Source: Marinifilum sp. D737
GTDB taxonomy: Bacteria > Bacteroidota > Bacteroidia > Bacteroidales > Marinifilaceae
Length of the DNA stretch: 64,000 bases
Reading direction: 5' to 3'
NCBI RefSeq assembly: GCF_026672275.1
Contig: NZ_JANQCD010000001.1
Location: 62,001 to 126,000 of the forward strand
A model generated the notes under the pieces. That model searched no databases. It worked only from the letters and a program-made list of their open reading frames with translations, and was not told the origin of the DNA. A program made the position numbers and the translations under genes. Within the stretch, counting starts at the first letter, position 1. Each line of letters opens with the position of its first letter. Of this stretch, positions 56,923 to 64,000 are shown one piece after another.

Positions 56923-57618
56923 TTAAACGACTTCGTTCATTCTTTCAACAATCCAATCTAATTGTTCTTCTTTGCTAAGTTTGCTATTGTTAAGAACGAT
57001 AGCATCGTCAGCTTTACGCAACGGACTTTCATCTCTATTTTCATCGATAAAGTCTCTCTTCTTCACATTTTCACGAATATCATCCAATGATATTTCTTCG
57101 CCTTTATCCTTAAGTTCTTTATAGCGACGGATAGCTCTAACTTCAACATCGGCAGTCATGAATATTTTTAATTCGGCATTCGGAAATACTACGGTTCCTA
57201 TGTCTCTACCGTCCATTATTACGCCGCCCACTTTGCTCAATTCACGTTGAAAAGCAACCATCTTTTCACGAACAAACTTAATTTTTGCAATTAAGCTTAC
57301 GTTGTTTGACACATCCAAAGAACGAATTTCGTCTTCAACCAATTCACCATTTAAATAAGTTTCATGACGTTGTTTCTCGTCATTGAATTGAAATGATATA
57401 GAAACCTGATCAATTAAATGACTTAGTTTGTTCTCGTCTACCTTATCGTCAGTTATAAGTGCATTTCGCATTGCAAAAAGAGTTACCACTCGATACATTG
57501 CTCCACTGTCGATATAAGTGTAATTTATTTTTTTTGCTAAATCTTTGGCTACTGTGCTTTTACCACACGATGAGTGTCCGTCGATAGCTATAATTAATTT
57601 CTTATCAGATATATTCAT
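56923..57618 (-). CDS. cmk: Cytidylate kinase
   Basis: Phosphorylates CMP and dCMP. The P-loop IDGHSSCGKSTVAKDLAK (about residues 12-29) and YIDSGAMYR (about 35-43), DGRDIGTVVFPNAELKIF (about 147-164) and RRYKEL are the family features. Length is 231 residues. It stands between porQ and ispH, an order also known from Porphyromonas. A TATTTTTG (57656-57663 on the minus strand) upstream may be its own promoter. Confidence 0.94.
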   Translation of the reverse strand: MNISDKKLIIAIDGHSSCGKSTVAKDLAKKINYTYIDSGAMYRVVTLFAMRNALITDDKVDENKLSHLIDQVSISFQFNDEKQRHETYLNGELVEDEIRSLDVSNNVSLIAKIKFVREKMVAFQRELSKVGGVIMDGRDIGTVVFPNAELKIFMTADVEVRAIRRYKELKDKGEEISLDDIRENVKKRDFIDENRDESPLRKADDAIVLNNSKLSKEEQLDWIVERMNEVV

Positions 57619-57755
57619 TCTTTAGTATTGCTGGAAAAATTTGTGCAATTGCGTACAAAAATAGTAAGAAAATCGATCAAAAATAGGATTCGTGATCTAA
57701 AAATGTAGCCTAGTCGTCTGTAAACGATTGCAATGCAGCTTCCCTAAGAATGGTT

Positions 57756-58787
57756 TTATCTGAAATTAAAGTCGCTAAGTCTCGTACTTACAGAAAAATG
57801 GTTACTTGATCCAGCAAGGTGATATTTTGCCGAAGCAAAGTTGATACGAAATCGCGAAACTTTGAAGCCAAAACCCCAGGTGAAACCTACTGTCGATTTT
57901 TTTTCTTCTACGGCCAATTCATCTCGGCGCTGAAAGTTATACCCCAAACGTAGCGCAAAATTTTTTGTTGGAAGAAATTCTGCACCAAGAATTAAATGTT
58001 TTAATGCTTTGTCAACAAATCCATCTTCCGATGATTGGTTTGAAAAAGTATCATCAACTTTATCCAAATCGGATTGATAAGATTGATTGAATTTTTCCAA
58101 ATGACGATAGGTAATGGCAAATCGGAAAGGGGCGTGTTGCAGTTTGGTACTCATTCCGATAAGAATTTCATTAGGCAAATCTTCGCGATGCGAACCGTAA
58201 TATGGTTTTACTTGATATCCAAAATTTCTTGCCACCAATGATGCTCTAAAAAGTTTATCGGAACTATCGTAAATAATGGCTAAATCGGTAGCCAAACCAA
58301 AAGAATTGTATTTTTCTAAAGAGGAGTAAATGGGTTTTAGTGTTAGCCCCACACTTAAGTTTTCGTTTATCTGTTTTCCGTAACTAATAAAAAGCGCATA
58401 GTCTGAAGCTTTAAACTTACCCGTGATATCGCCCAGCTCGCTGGCTTTGGTAAACCTGCCGTAATTTACGTAGTGCATTCCAAGTGAGAACGTACCAATG
58501 TTTTTATAGGTTTTGGTGTATGAAGCATATCCGTAATTGATATCGGCCAGGTAGCTTACATAGTTCAAGTTGATAGACTGATCTAAGTCTGAATGTAAAG
58601 AGGCAGGATTGTAAAAGGCATAATCGGCATCTACATTTCCCAAAGCGATTTGATCTCCACCTAATGCTGCTACACGCGCAGAACTTCCCAAGTTTAGGAA
58701 TTCATAAATATTCTCTCCTGCCGACTGACTGTATGCCTGAAGACTGAAAAGTAATAGGGTTAGGTATATGACAAGAGATCTGTTCAT
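57756..58787 (-). CDS. porQ: Type IX secretion outer-membrane protein PorQ
   Basis: Outer-membrane barrel that works with PorZ and PorU in attachment of secreted proteins to the cell surface. A signal peptide ends near LQAYSQS (residue 21). The N-terminal FLNLGSSARVAALGGDQIALGNVDADYAFYNPASLHSDLDQSI is the PorV/PorQ motif, and the rest is alternating strands ending in LSDFNFR. Length of 343 residues and the cmk-ispH neighbours both match PorQ. It shows the organism has a type IX secretion system, along with gldAFG. Confidence 0.93.
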   Translation of the reverse strand: MNRSLVIYLTLLLFSLQAYSQSAGENIYEFLNLGSSARVAALGGDQIALGNVDADYAFYNPASLHSDLDQSINLNYVSYLADINYGYASYTKTYKNIGTFSLGMHYVNYGRFTKASELGDITGKFKASDYALFISYGKQINENLSVGLTLKPIYSSLEKYNSFGLATDLAIIYDSSDKLFRASLVARNFGYQVKPYYGSHREDLPNEILIGMSTKLQHAPFRFAITYRHLEKFNQSYQSDLDKVDDTFSNQSSEDGFVDKALKHLILGAEFLPTKNFALRLGYNFQRRDELAVEEKKSTVGFTWGFGFKVSRFRINFASAKYHLAGSSNHFSVSTRLSDFNFR

Positions 58788-58845
58788 GTTTAATTTTAGG
58801 AAATCTAAAGATATAAATCCGAATTGAAATTTATAATAATAAAGT

Positions 58846-59352
58846 TTACAATTGATCTTTTTTCTTTTTCAATCTATCGGTTACTTCGTAAACTGCCGGG
58901 CAGTAATGTGTGTTTTTTAATGTTAGATTTAGGATTTGATAAAAGCGTTTTCTATCGGTATGTGGATATTCACGACAAGCTCTTGGGCGACTCTCGTATA
59001 CCATGCAATAATTATCGGGCATAAGGAATGGGCAAGGCGTTTCACGAAATACATAGTCGTTGTCATTGTCCATTTCAAGGTACTGATCAATGACTTCTGA
59101 TGGTTTCATTCGCAAATGTTTGGCCAAACGTTCAATATCTTTGTCGATAATGATTGGGCTAATGCTTTTGCAACAATTTGCACATTCAAGACAATCCAAT
59201 TCTTCAAATACTTCATCATGAAGATCATGTACAATGGTATCCAATTGTTTTGGTTTCTTCCTTTTTAGTTTGGCAAAAAACTCTTTGGTATCGCTCTCGG
59301 TGTTCTTGGCTTTTACCTTCAACTGCTCTAAATCGATCTTTATTTTGCTCAT
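58846..59352 (-). CDS. YkgJ-family cysteine-cluster protein
   Basis: A 168-residue cytosolic protein with the Fe/Zn-binding cysteine cluster of the YkgJ/Fliv family: CLECANCCKSISP (about residues 54-66), CPFLMPDNYCMVYESRPRACREYPH and a final cysteine in HYCPAVYEV. The cluster probably binds a metal; no function is established. It lies four bases after the second EamA transporter gene and is likely cotranscribed with it. Confidence 0.88.
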   Translation of the reverse strand: MSKIKIDLEQLKVKAKNTESDTKEFFAKLKRKKPKQLDTIVHDLHDEVFEELDCLECANCCKSISPIIIDKDIERLAKHLRMKPSEVIDQYLEMDNDNDYVFRETPCPFLMPDNYCMVYESRPRACREYPHTDRKRFYQILNLTLKNTHYCPAVYEVTDRLKKKKDQL

Positions 59353-59356
59353 GAAA

Positions 59357-60256
59357 TTACTTCTTAACTTTTGAGAATTTTAGTTTGGCCTGCGATAAGA
59401 ACAAGCCTGATATTACAATTGAAATTCCTAACATTTTTTGAAATGTAAGTGTTTCGTTCAGTACAAAAAATGCAAAAATTGCAGTAAACACTGGAATGAC
59501 ATTGATAAATATATTCGATTTATTGATTCCCAAATGTTTTAATCCGTAGGTGAAAAATATAAATGCCAATGATGAAGCAAACACGGCTAATTCAACCAAA
59601 GCAATCCAAACCTCGCTTGTTGGTTTTGCATTTAAGAAGTGATTCAATTCAAGGCTTAGGAACAAAGGTAAAAAGAATGCGATGCCAATTAAGTTTTGAT
59701 AAGAAATCAGCGTAAGCGGATTGTATTTTGAAGCCAAGCCTTTTAATACAATTGAATAAGCTACAGCAGCTCCTACAGCCACAAACATTAATGCAATTCC
59801 CAAAGGAGATGCTACCAGGTCGAATTGCTTGTTGAAAATGATAACACCTACACCGACTACTGAAAACAAAATTCCCAATACAATTTTAGGGCTTACCTTT
59901 TCTTTGTGGAAAAAATAAGCTGCAATTGGTGAAAACAATGGAATGGTTGAAATGATTACCGCTCCTAAAGTTGATGAGACTAACTTTAATCCGAAACTTT
60001 CGCCCAAAAAATACAGGAAAGGCTCAAAAAATGCCAGTAATACCAAGTGCATTCTGTCTTCTTTGCGAATGCCTTGAATTCTTTTTAGACTTTTACCAAT
60101 AAGAAATAAAAGTGCAGATGAAATAATTAGGCGTAACAAAACTGTTGTCATTGGATTGTAAACCAGGTAAACAATTTTTACCCATACAAAAGAGAAACTC
60201 CAAAAAAGCATTGCCAATACAATACTGGCATATACCATAAGAGATTGTTTGTTCAT
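59357..60256 (-). CDS. DMT-superfamily transporter (EamA family), second copy
   Basis: A 299-residue membrane protein with ten hydrophobic segments in two EamA repeats (about 8-140 and 155-290). LFWSFSFVWVKIVYLVYNPMTTVLLRLIISS is the typical first helix pair. Substrate unknown; exporters of amino acids or metabolites are likely. A lysine-rich C-terminus (KLKFSKVKK) is cytoplasmic. It is cotranscribed with the YkgJ-like gene and divergent from the DUF2975 gene. Confidence 0.88.
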   Translation of the reverse strand: MNKQSLMVYASIVLAMLFWSFSFVWVKIVYLVYNPMTTVLLRLIISSALLFLIGKSLKRIQGIRKEDRMHLVLLAFFEPFLYFLGESFGLKLVSSTLGAVIISTIPLFSPIAAYFFHKEKVSPKIVLGILFSVVGVGVIIFNKQFDLVASPLGIALMFVAVGAAVAYSIVLKGLASKYNPLTLISYQNLIGIAFFLPLFLSLELNHFLNAKPTSEVWIALVELAVFASSLAFIFFTYGLKHLGINKSNIFINVIPVFTAIFAFFVLNETLTFQKMLGISIVISGLFLSQAKLKFSKVKK

Positions 60257-60463
60257 TTTCAGTTAGCTTCAGAAATTTGGGGCGAAATTACATATAATTA
60301 TTGAGGAATAATAAAGATGCATTATGGACAGGTTTTATGGGCCTTTGATACTTTTGTATTATTGAAAAAGGAAATAAAATTATTGAAAAACGATAAAAAA
60401 GAGTTGAAAAACAAAAAATAATTGTTTAGGTTTGTATTAGTAAGTTATACTAAATCTAACCCT

Positions 60464-61102
60464 ATGAAAAAGAATAATCGATTATTGAAGCACTTGTATT
60501 CTACGTTTTATTTGTTTTATATTCTTAGTGTTCTTGGTTTGGCAGGAACAATTGTTTTCATTCCTTTAAATTTAATTATTGGATTGGATTCGACGAGTCA
60601 ATTAGAGTTCAGTTTGATGAGTAGTTATTTAGAACTTCCTATAAATTATACATTAATTGGAGATTCAGCATTTAAAGGAGTCGGGATGGTTGAAGTAATG
60701 CCAGAATCTTTTATTACTAGTGATATGGGGTATAGATTCTTAGCCTTTTTAAATAATATTGCGATGTTTTTGTGTGCTTTTCTTGTTACAAAACAATTTA
60801 AAGATATATTTCATACTTTATCGGTGAGCCAATCAATGAGAGAGTTTTTTGTAGATGTAAATTATATGCGAATCAGGAAAATAGCTTTTATTACTTTAGC
60901 ATATATTTTATATAAATTTCTTGTGGCTGTAGTTTTCTCTTATTTTCTTGTCGAGGACATTTATGTGATGGGTAAGTTAATCCATTTACATCCCGATTAT
61001 TTTAATTTATTAGGTATACTTTCGTTTCTTATCACTTTAGTAATCGCAGAAGTGTACAAAGCCGGAATTCAATTAAAAGAAGAAAGTGAATTAACCATTT
61101 AA
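60464..61102 (+). CDS. DUF2975 membrane protein
   Basis: A 212-residue integral membrane protein with four hydrophobic segments (about 20-45, 95-115, 145-170 and 185-205), of the DUF2975 family. These are usually encoded next to a small helix-turn-helix regulator, as here, and the pair is thought to form a regulatory unit of unknown signal. I start at the ATG at 60464; a TTG 14 codons upstream is also in frame but adds non-family residues. The HTH gene begins 10 bases after its stop. Confidence 0.8.
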   Translation: MKKNNRLLKHLYSTFYLFYILSVLGLAGTIVFIPLNLIIGLDSTSQLEFSLMSSYLELPINYTLIGDSAFKGVGMVEVMPESFITSDMGYRFLAFLNNIAMFLCAFLVTKQFKDIFHTLSVSQSMREFFVDVNYMRIRKIAFITLAYILYKFLVAVVFSYFLVEDIYVMGKLIHLHPDYFNLLGILSFLITLVIAEVYKAGIQLKEESELTI

Positions 61103-61112
61103 AAGAATAGAT

Positions 61113-61316
61113 ATGCCAATAATAACAAACTTAGATGTAATGCTAGCCAAACGCAAAATGAGTTCGAAGGAGCTTGCTGAGCGTATCGGCATTACTGTGG
61201 CTAATTTATCGATTCTTAAAAGTGGGAAGGCTAAGGCCATTCGTTTTTCTACGCTGGAGGCAATTTGTCGAGAATTGGAATGTAAGCCTGGCGATATTTT
61301 AGATTTTACCGAATAG
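61113..61316 (+). CDS. XRE-type helix-turn-helix regulator (YozG-like)
   Basis: A 67-residue DNA-binding protein that is little more than one helix-turn-helix: MSSKELAERIGITVANLSILKSGKAKAIRF (about 15-45) followed by LEAICRELECKPGDIL. Close partner of the DUF2975 membrane protein, with which it probably forms a membrane-linked regulator. Its stop touches the stop of the convergent DUF1801 gene. Confidence 0.9.
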   Translation: MPIITNLDVMLAKRKMSSKELAERIGITVANLSILKSGKAKAIRFSTLEAICRELECKPGDILDFTE

Positions 61317-61697
61317 TTACTTCTTGTCTCTGCCGAACCACTTTTTAGTGTAGGGCACAGTATCATCAATCAAAAGAGCTTCCTGAATGAGAAGCATTAC
61401 ATCCTGATTGATATCAGTGAGCCTGGAAAGACAAATGCTTCCAACCATTTTTCTATCTCTGAAGTCGAGCAGTTTGTTTTCGTCGGCAAACTCATGTGCT
61501 CTGGTAAAAGATAGGTCTACTGTACCATTCTTATTGGGAAGTAAGTAACAAATCCAGGCTTTTCGGTAATAAAACGGAACTTTGTATCGGTACTTGGCCA
61601 CAACATGAGGAAAAGACAACATCAGGTTATGAAGCTGCAAGAGAATTTCTCTTTGTTCCCCTTCAAAATTGTATATGTATTCTTCAACTTTGTCCAT
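61317..61697 (-). CDS. DUF1801-family protein
   Basis: A 126-residue soluble protein of the YdhG/DUF1801 family, with YRYKVPFYYRKAWICYLLPNKNGTVDLSFTRAHEF as the core (about 37-71). Function unknown. The C-terminal WFGRDKK suggests a solvent-exposed end. It is the downstream member of a minus-strand pair with the 125-residue protein (16-base gap) and convergent with the HTH gene, stop to stop. Confidence 0.8.
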   Translation of the reverse strand: MDKVEEYIYNFEGEQREILLQLHNLMLSFPHVVAKYRYKVPFYYRKAWICYLLPNKNGTVDLSFTRAHEFADENKLLDFRDRKMVGSICLSRLTDINQDVMLLIQEALLIDDTVPYTKKWFGRDKK

Positions 61698-61713
61698 ATG
61701 ATATTGCTAAAGA

Positions 61714-62091
61714 TTAAGAATTAATATTTTGAAGCCAATTCAATGCCGCTTCTTCGGTTGAGAAGGCATCGACTTTGTATTTTTTATTTTCAGAAAGCAT
61801 TTGAAAGAAAATGATAAGTGCTGTTTCGTTAGGATTGTTCACGACAAGTGCATCAGTAATGCTGTCGTATTTTTCCAGTGATTGATTATTGGCTTCAACA
61901 ATTTTAAGAATATCATTGGGGCCAAAAGTCATTTCAGAATCAATACAGGAAGTCAGTATTTTTAGTGCTCTTGGGTAATTTGGATTACACTTGGTTTGGT
62001 TTATGTATTCAACAATTTCATTTAAACTTACTTTTCCAGAATATGTTGTTTCCAGAATTTGAGTCTGCTGATTAAAAAATGTTTTTATCAT
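61714..62091 (-). CDS. Possible STAS/SpoIIAA-like small protein
   Basis: A 125-residue acidic soluble protein. FSTEEAALNWLQN near the C-terminus and the mixed alpha/beta pattern (a strand in QILETTYSGKVSLNEIVEYI, then alternating) recall the SpoIIAA/SEC14-like family, which lacks a catalytic motif. I regard this as a weak match. It is upstream of the DUF1801 gene on the same strand; its promoter would lie toward the tandem repeat at 62.2 kb. Confidence 0.5.
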   Translation of the reverse strand: MIKTFFNQQTQILETTYSGKVSLNEIVEYINQTKCNPNYPRALKILTSCIDSEMTFGPNDILKIVEANNQSLEKYDSITDALVVNNPNETALIIFFQMLSENKKYKVDAFSTEEAALNWLQNINS

Positions 62092-62210
62092 AGCAATAAA
62101 GTAGTGGTTTTATTCAGAGATTAATGGGAGTGTATATAAAACTAGCTTCGGTTTTTCTATCTTAATTAATAAGTTTTGTAAGATATCATCTATTGATAAA
62201 AATAACAAGC

Positions 62211-62462
62211 CCATTTCTAGGAGCTAAAAGTGTATTGATATCACCTAAAAGTCTAATGCTTGGAGCTAAAAGTATATTTATCCCATTTCAAAGTCTATTT
62301 CTTGGAGTTGAAGATGTATTGATTTTATCTCAAAGTTCATTTCTTGGAGCTAAAAGTATATTGATTTCATCTCAAAGTCTATTGCTTGGGGTTGAAAGTG
62401 TTCCGATATCATCTCAAAGTCCTCCGAGTTGATCTCAAAGTCATATCATTGGGGTTTAGAAG
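62211..62462. repeat. Imperfect 42-base tandem repeat with 21-base sub-periodicity
   Basis: Five 42-base units (62211-62252, 62253-62294, 62295-62336, 62337-62378, 62379-62420), then a 21-base half unit (62421-62441) and a degenerate one (62442-62462). The pentamer AAAGT recurs every 21 bases. Two half-unit types alternate: one resembling CTATTTCTTGGAGCTAAAAGT and one resembling ATATTGATTTCATCTCAAAGT (the first exceeds neither in length). Because 21 is divisible by three, any frame across it stays open, giving a peptide of alternating seven-residue blocks if translated. Confidence 0.9.
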
Positions 62463-62468
62463 CAATAA

Positions 62469-62498
62469 AGGTGAGCTAAGGATTCATCCCGCTCACCT
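62469..62498 (-). terminator. Candidate terminator of the TauE/SafE-like gene
   Basis: AGGTGAGC (62469-62476) and GCTCACCT (62491-62498) form a perfect eight-base stem with a 14-base loop. On the minus strand a modest T-rich stretch follows. It lies about 50 bases after the stop of the exporter gene. Confidence 0.6.
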
Positions 62499-62549
62499 CT
62501 GATGTAATATCATATCAGGAGCAAAATCTTGAGAAAATTGCTTGTTTGT

Positions 62550-63275
62550 TTAATGACAACAAGAAGGCTTTTCTTGTTGAGCTTCTTCAACCGGAACTGT
62601 CATTGCTTTTTCAGGAGGGCTTAAATATGGAATTCCCAGGCTTAATCCACGAAGAATGAATAGCACGCCAATAAAAACAATTGCATACGGAATCAGTTTG
62701 GTTATTTTTTTGCGCAGTTCCAGTGTAATCATGTTTCCGATAAGAGAAATTGCCAAAAGCATTGGTAAAGTTCCCAGTCCGAATATAAACATGAACAAGC
62801 TACCGCTGGCCGATGATCCTGTTGCAATAGCACCTGCAATGGCAAAGTATACCAATCCACAAGGCAATAAGCCATTTAATAATCCAATCATTAACAATGA
62901 GCTATAACTTCGCTGAGCAAATAGTTTTCCCAATGACATTTTTAATTTGCCTACGAATGAGAATACCCCTTTGTCGGCATTGAATCGATTTTTATAGATG
63001 GATGGTGTTATGACTGAAAGAATCATTATGGCTCCCATAATAATGGATACCCATTGTTGAAATCCGCTCATTACCAATCCACGCCCCAGAAGTCCGAATA
63101 CAGCTCCCATTACCGCATAGGTAATTGCTCTACCCAAATTGTATAAAACGCCACCAAAGATTCTGGCTAACCACGAATCTGTTTTTAGTGGAATTGCCAA
63201 TGCTATAGGACCACACATTCCAACGCAGTGGAAGCTGCCCAAAAGCCCTAATGTTAATGCTGATATATATACCAT
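62550..63275 (-). CDS. Sulfite-exporter TauE/SafE-family membrane protein of the cbb3-oxidase cluster
   Basis: A 241-residue membrane protein with about six hydrophobic segments. The N-terminal LGLLGSFHCVGMCGPIALAIP with two cysteines and the internal LLNGLLPCGLVYFAIAGAIA with a third are typical of the family branch linked to cytochrome cbb3 oxidase assembly and copper handling. The end, EKPSCCH, may bind metal. I start at the ATG at 63275 because the longer frame (13 more codons) runs into the inverted repeat of the GxxExxY element. A FixH-like gene lies upstream beyond that element. Confidence 0.85.
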   Translation of the reverse strand: MVYISALTLGLLGSFHCVGMCGPIALAIPLKTDSWLARIFGGVLYNLGRAITYAVMGAVFGLLGRGLVMSGFQQWVSIIMGAIMILSVITPSIYKNRFNADKGVFSFVGKLKMSLGKLFAQRSYSSLLMIGLLNGLLPCGLVYFAIAGAIATGSSASGSLFMFIFGLGTLPMLLAISLIGNMITLELRKKITKLIPYAIVFIGVLFILRGLSLGIPYLSPPEKAMTVPVEEAQQEKPSCCH

Positions 63276-63288
63276 GTGTTTGTTTTGT

Positions 63289-63335
63289 TTAACCACAAAG
63301 TGCACTAAGTTCATTCACAAAGAACACTAAGCTTT
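63289..63335 (+). repeat. Left inverted repeat of the GxxExxY unit
   Basis: Begins TTAACCACAAAG and ends CACTAAGCTTT. Short direct subrepeats of the form CACnAAG are spaced along it, a pattern also seen in the right copy. Confidence 0.65.
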
Positions 63336-63726
63336 AAAATATTACTCTTCTGATACCATGTTTTAGCGATTTGACATTGAAGTTAACCAACAAGCCCAAT
63401 TTGCATTTGGAAAGTTTCAGGTATGTTAATATCTGTGCCAAATGAACATCATTTAAAGTTTCAACAGACTTTATTTCTACAATTACAGAGCTTTCTACCA
63501 GAAGATCTAGCCTATATCCACTTTCAAGTTTCACATCTTTATAAACCAGAGGAAGCGCTTTTTGCTTCTCAACATGTAAGCCTTCCTGACAAAGTTCATA
63601 AAACAAACATTCTTCATAGGCACTTTCCAATAAACCAGGCCCTAAAGCTGTATGAACTCTAAATGCACAGTCGAGAACCTTCTTATAGATAATTTCTCTG
63701 CTTAAGCTTGAAGTGCTTTGTACCAT
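63334..63726 (-). CDS. GxxExxY protein (PD-(D/E)XK nuclease-like fold)
   Basis: A 130-residue protein of the GxxExxY family, named for the motif seen here as GLLESAY (about residues 31-37). The segment YRLDLLVESSVIVEIKSVE (about 72-90) carries the D and ExK residues of a PD-(D/E)XK nuclease core, but nuclease activity of the family is not established. It is the only gene inside the inverted repeats; the gene is transcribed from the same strand as the surrounding oxidase-assembly genes. Confidence 0.9.
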   Translation of the reverse strand: MVQSTSSLSREIIYKKVLDCAFRVHTALGPGLLESAYEECLFYELCQEGLHVEKQKALPLVYKDVKLESGYRLDLLVESSVIVEIKSVETLNDVHLAQILTYLKLSKCKLGLLVNFNVKSLKHGIRRVIF

Positions 63727-63753
63727 ACTCTGATGTTACTAACTGTTATTTAT

Positions 63754-63799
63754 AAACTTTGTGTTCTTTGCGAAATGCCTTCGTGTCCTTAGTGGTTAA
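63754..63799 (-). repeat. Right inverted repeat of the GxxExxY unit
   Basis: On the minus strand it begins TTAACCACTAAG and ends CACAAAGTTT. It begins right after the FixH stop codon (63800-63802). Confidence 0.65.
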
Positions 63800-64000
63800 T
63801 TACTTACTCAAATAAATCGCCTCTTCCTTATAGTAAGGAACATCATTAAAAACCCAATCTATTTTAATGGTGTATCGGCCTTTTAATAGGTTACTTGTGT
63901 TTAAAATATGAACGCCGCTATCGTTTAAGGCTAATTTATATTTTAGGTCCAAATCGTAATCGGCAGGTCGGTACACAATGATGTCACCTTTTACACCCGA
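63800..64000 (-). CDS. FixH/CcoH-like protein, 5' end outside the window
   Basis: The last 66 codons of a minus-strand gene running off the right edge. The visible end GRYTIKIDWVFNDVPYYKEEAIYL matches the C-terminal part of FixH/CcoH, an accessory protein for cytochrome cbb3 oxidase assembly; the earlier residues (GDIIVYRPADYDLDLKYKL) also fit the FixH domain. Together with the TauE/SafE protein it indicates a cbb3 cluster continuing to the right. Start and signal/membrane segment are not visible. Confidence 0.8.
   Translation of the reverse strand, partial: SGVKGDIIVYRPADYDLDLKYKLALNDSGVHILNTSNLLKGRYTIKIDWVFNDVPYYKEEAIYLSK

Larger units (their letters stand above)
62092..62549. other. Gene-free region containing a 21/42-base tandem repeat
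   Basis: This 458-base stretch holds the repeat at 62211-62462, a candidate terminator at 62469-62498 and AT-rich spacer. A TTG-started frame of 79 codons crosses the repeat (62193-62432) but has no ATG or good ribosome-binding site, so I do not call it a gene. Confidence 0.6.
63289..63799. mobile_element. GxxExxY gene bounded by 47/46-base inverted repeats
   Basis: The left repeat (63289-63335) and right repeat (63754-63799) are imperfect inverted copies: about 33 of 43 aligned bases match, with runs such as TTAACCAC and CAAAGAACAC in common. Inside lies one gene, the GxxExxY protein. The right end touches the stop codon of the FixH gene, and the left end lies 13 bases before the TauE/SafE start, so the unit sits exactly between two cluster genes. 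No transposase is present; the mechanism of spread is unknown. Confidence 0.6.

Noticed and set aside
62193-62432. Frame of 79 codons across the tandem repeat
   Set aside because: It starts only at TTG, has no ribosome-binding site, and stays open simply because the repeat length is a multiple of three.

Overview
The window is a stretch of core chromosome from a low-GC member of the Bacteroidota, most like the marine Bacteroidales/Marinilabiliales. The evidence is a gliding ABC transporter (gldA, gldF, gldG), the type IX secretion gene porQ, several families largely confined to Bacteroidota (DUF5020, DUF5683) and repeated promoters of the Bacteroidota type (TTTG, about 19 bases, TAnnTTTG). 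I saw no rRNA, tRNA, CRISPR array, prophage or insertion-sequence transposase.

Layout. 1-8.7 kb: the end of mgtE, then purH and the cell-elongation operon mreB-mreC-mreD-mrdA-rodA. 8.6-14.9 kb: an AcpH-like phosphodiesterase, a cyclic-2,3-diphosphoglycerate-synthetase-like GTPase, an orphan hybrid histidine kinase, a drug/metabolite exporter and a small membrane protein. 14.9-19.2 kb (minus): lysS, gpsA, pgi. 19.6-23 kb: lipA-lipB-recJ. 23-28.8 kb: two NCS2 nucleobase permeases, one paired with a DUF5020 outer-membrane channel, a lipoprotein, a HAD phosphatase and YbaK. 29-33.4 kb: an RluA-type pseudouridine synthase, a thioesterase and two outer-membrane barrel proteins, one with a ComEA-like helix-hairpin-helix domain. 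33.6-37.3 kb: divergent purE and hpt-adk-obgE-PAP2. 37.5-42.6 kb: topoisomerase IV (parE, parC) and aroK. 42.6-46.6 kb: a HAD hydrolase and gldAFG. 47-54.8 kb (minus): priA, rfaE1, parA, parB, a DUF5683 protein and a LysM lytic transglycosylase. 55-58.8 kb (minus): porQ, cmk and an ispH-pfkA reading frame joined without a stop. 58.8-64 kb: accessory genes, a 21/42-base tandem repeat, and the edge of a cytochrome cbb3 assembly cluster split by a GxxExxY element with inverted-repeat ends.

The genes serve growth and envelope building: peptidoglycan elongation, chromosome partition and decatenation, purine synthesis and salvage, lipoylation, glycolysis, isoprenoid synthesis and surface secretion. 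The observations most worth checking are the ispH-pfkA in-frame joining (one A away from an ordinary stop codon), the GxxExxY element with 47-base inverted repeats, the 21/42-base tandem repeat, the ComEA-like barrel operon, the DUF5020/NCS2 pair, the structured leader ahead of hpt, and the nested inverted repeat behind gldG. None amounts to a clear new defence or mobile system; most of the window is conserved housekeeping DNA.
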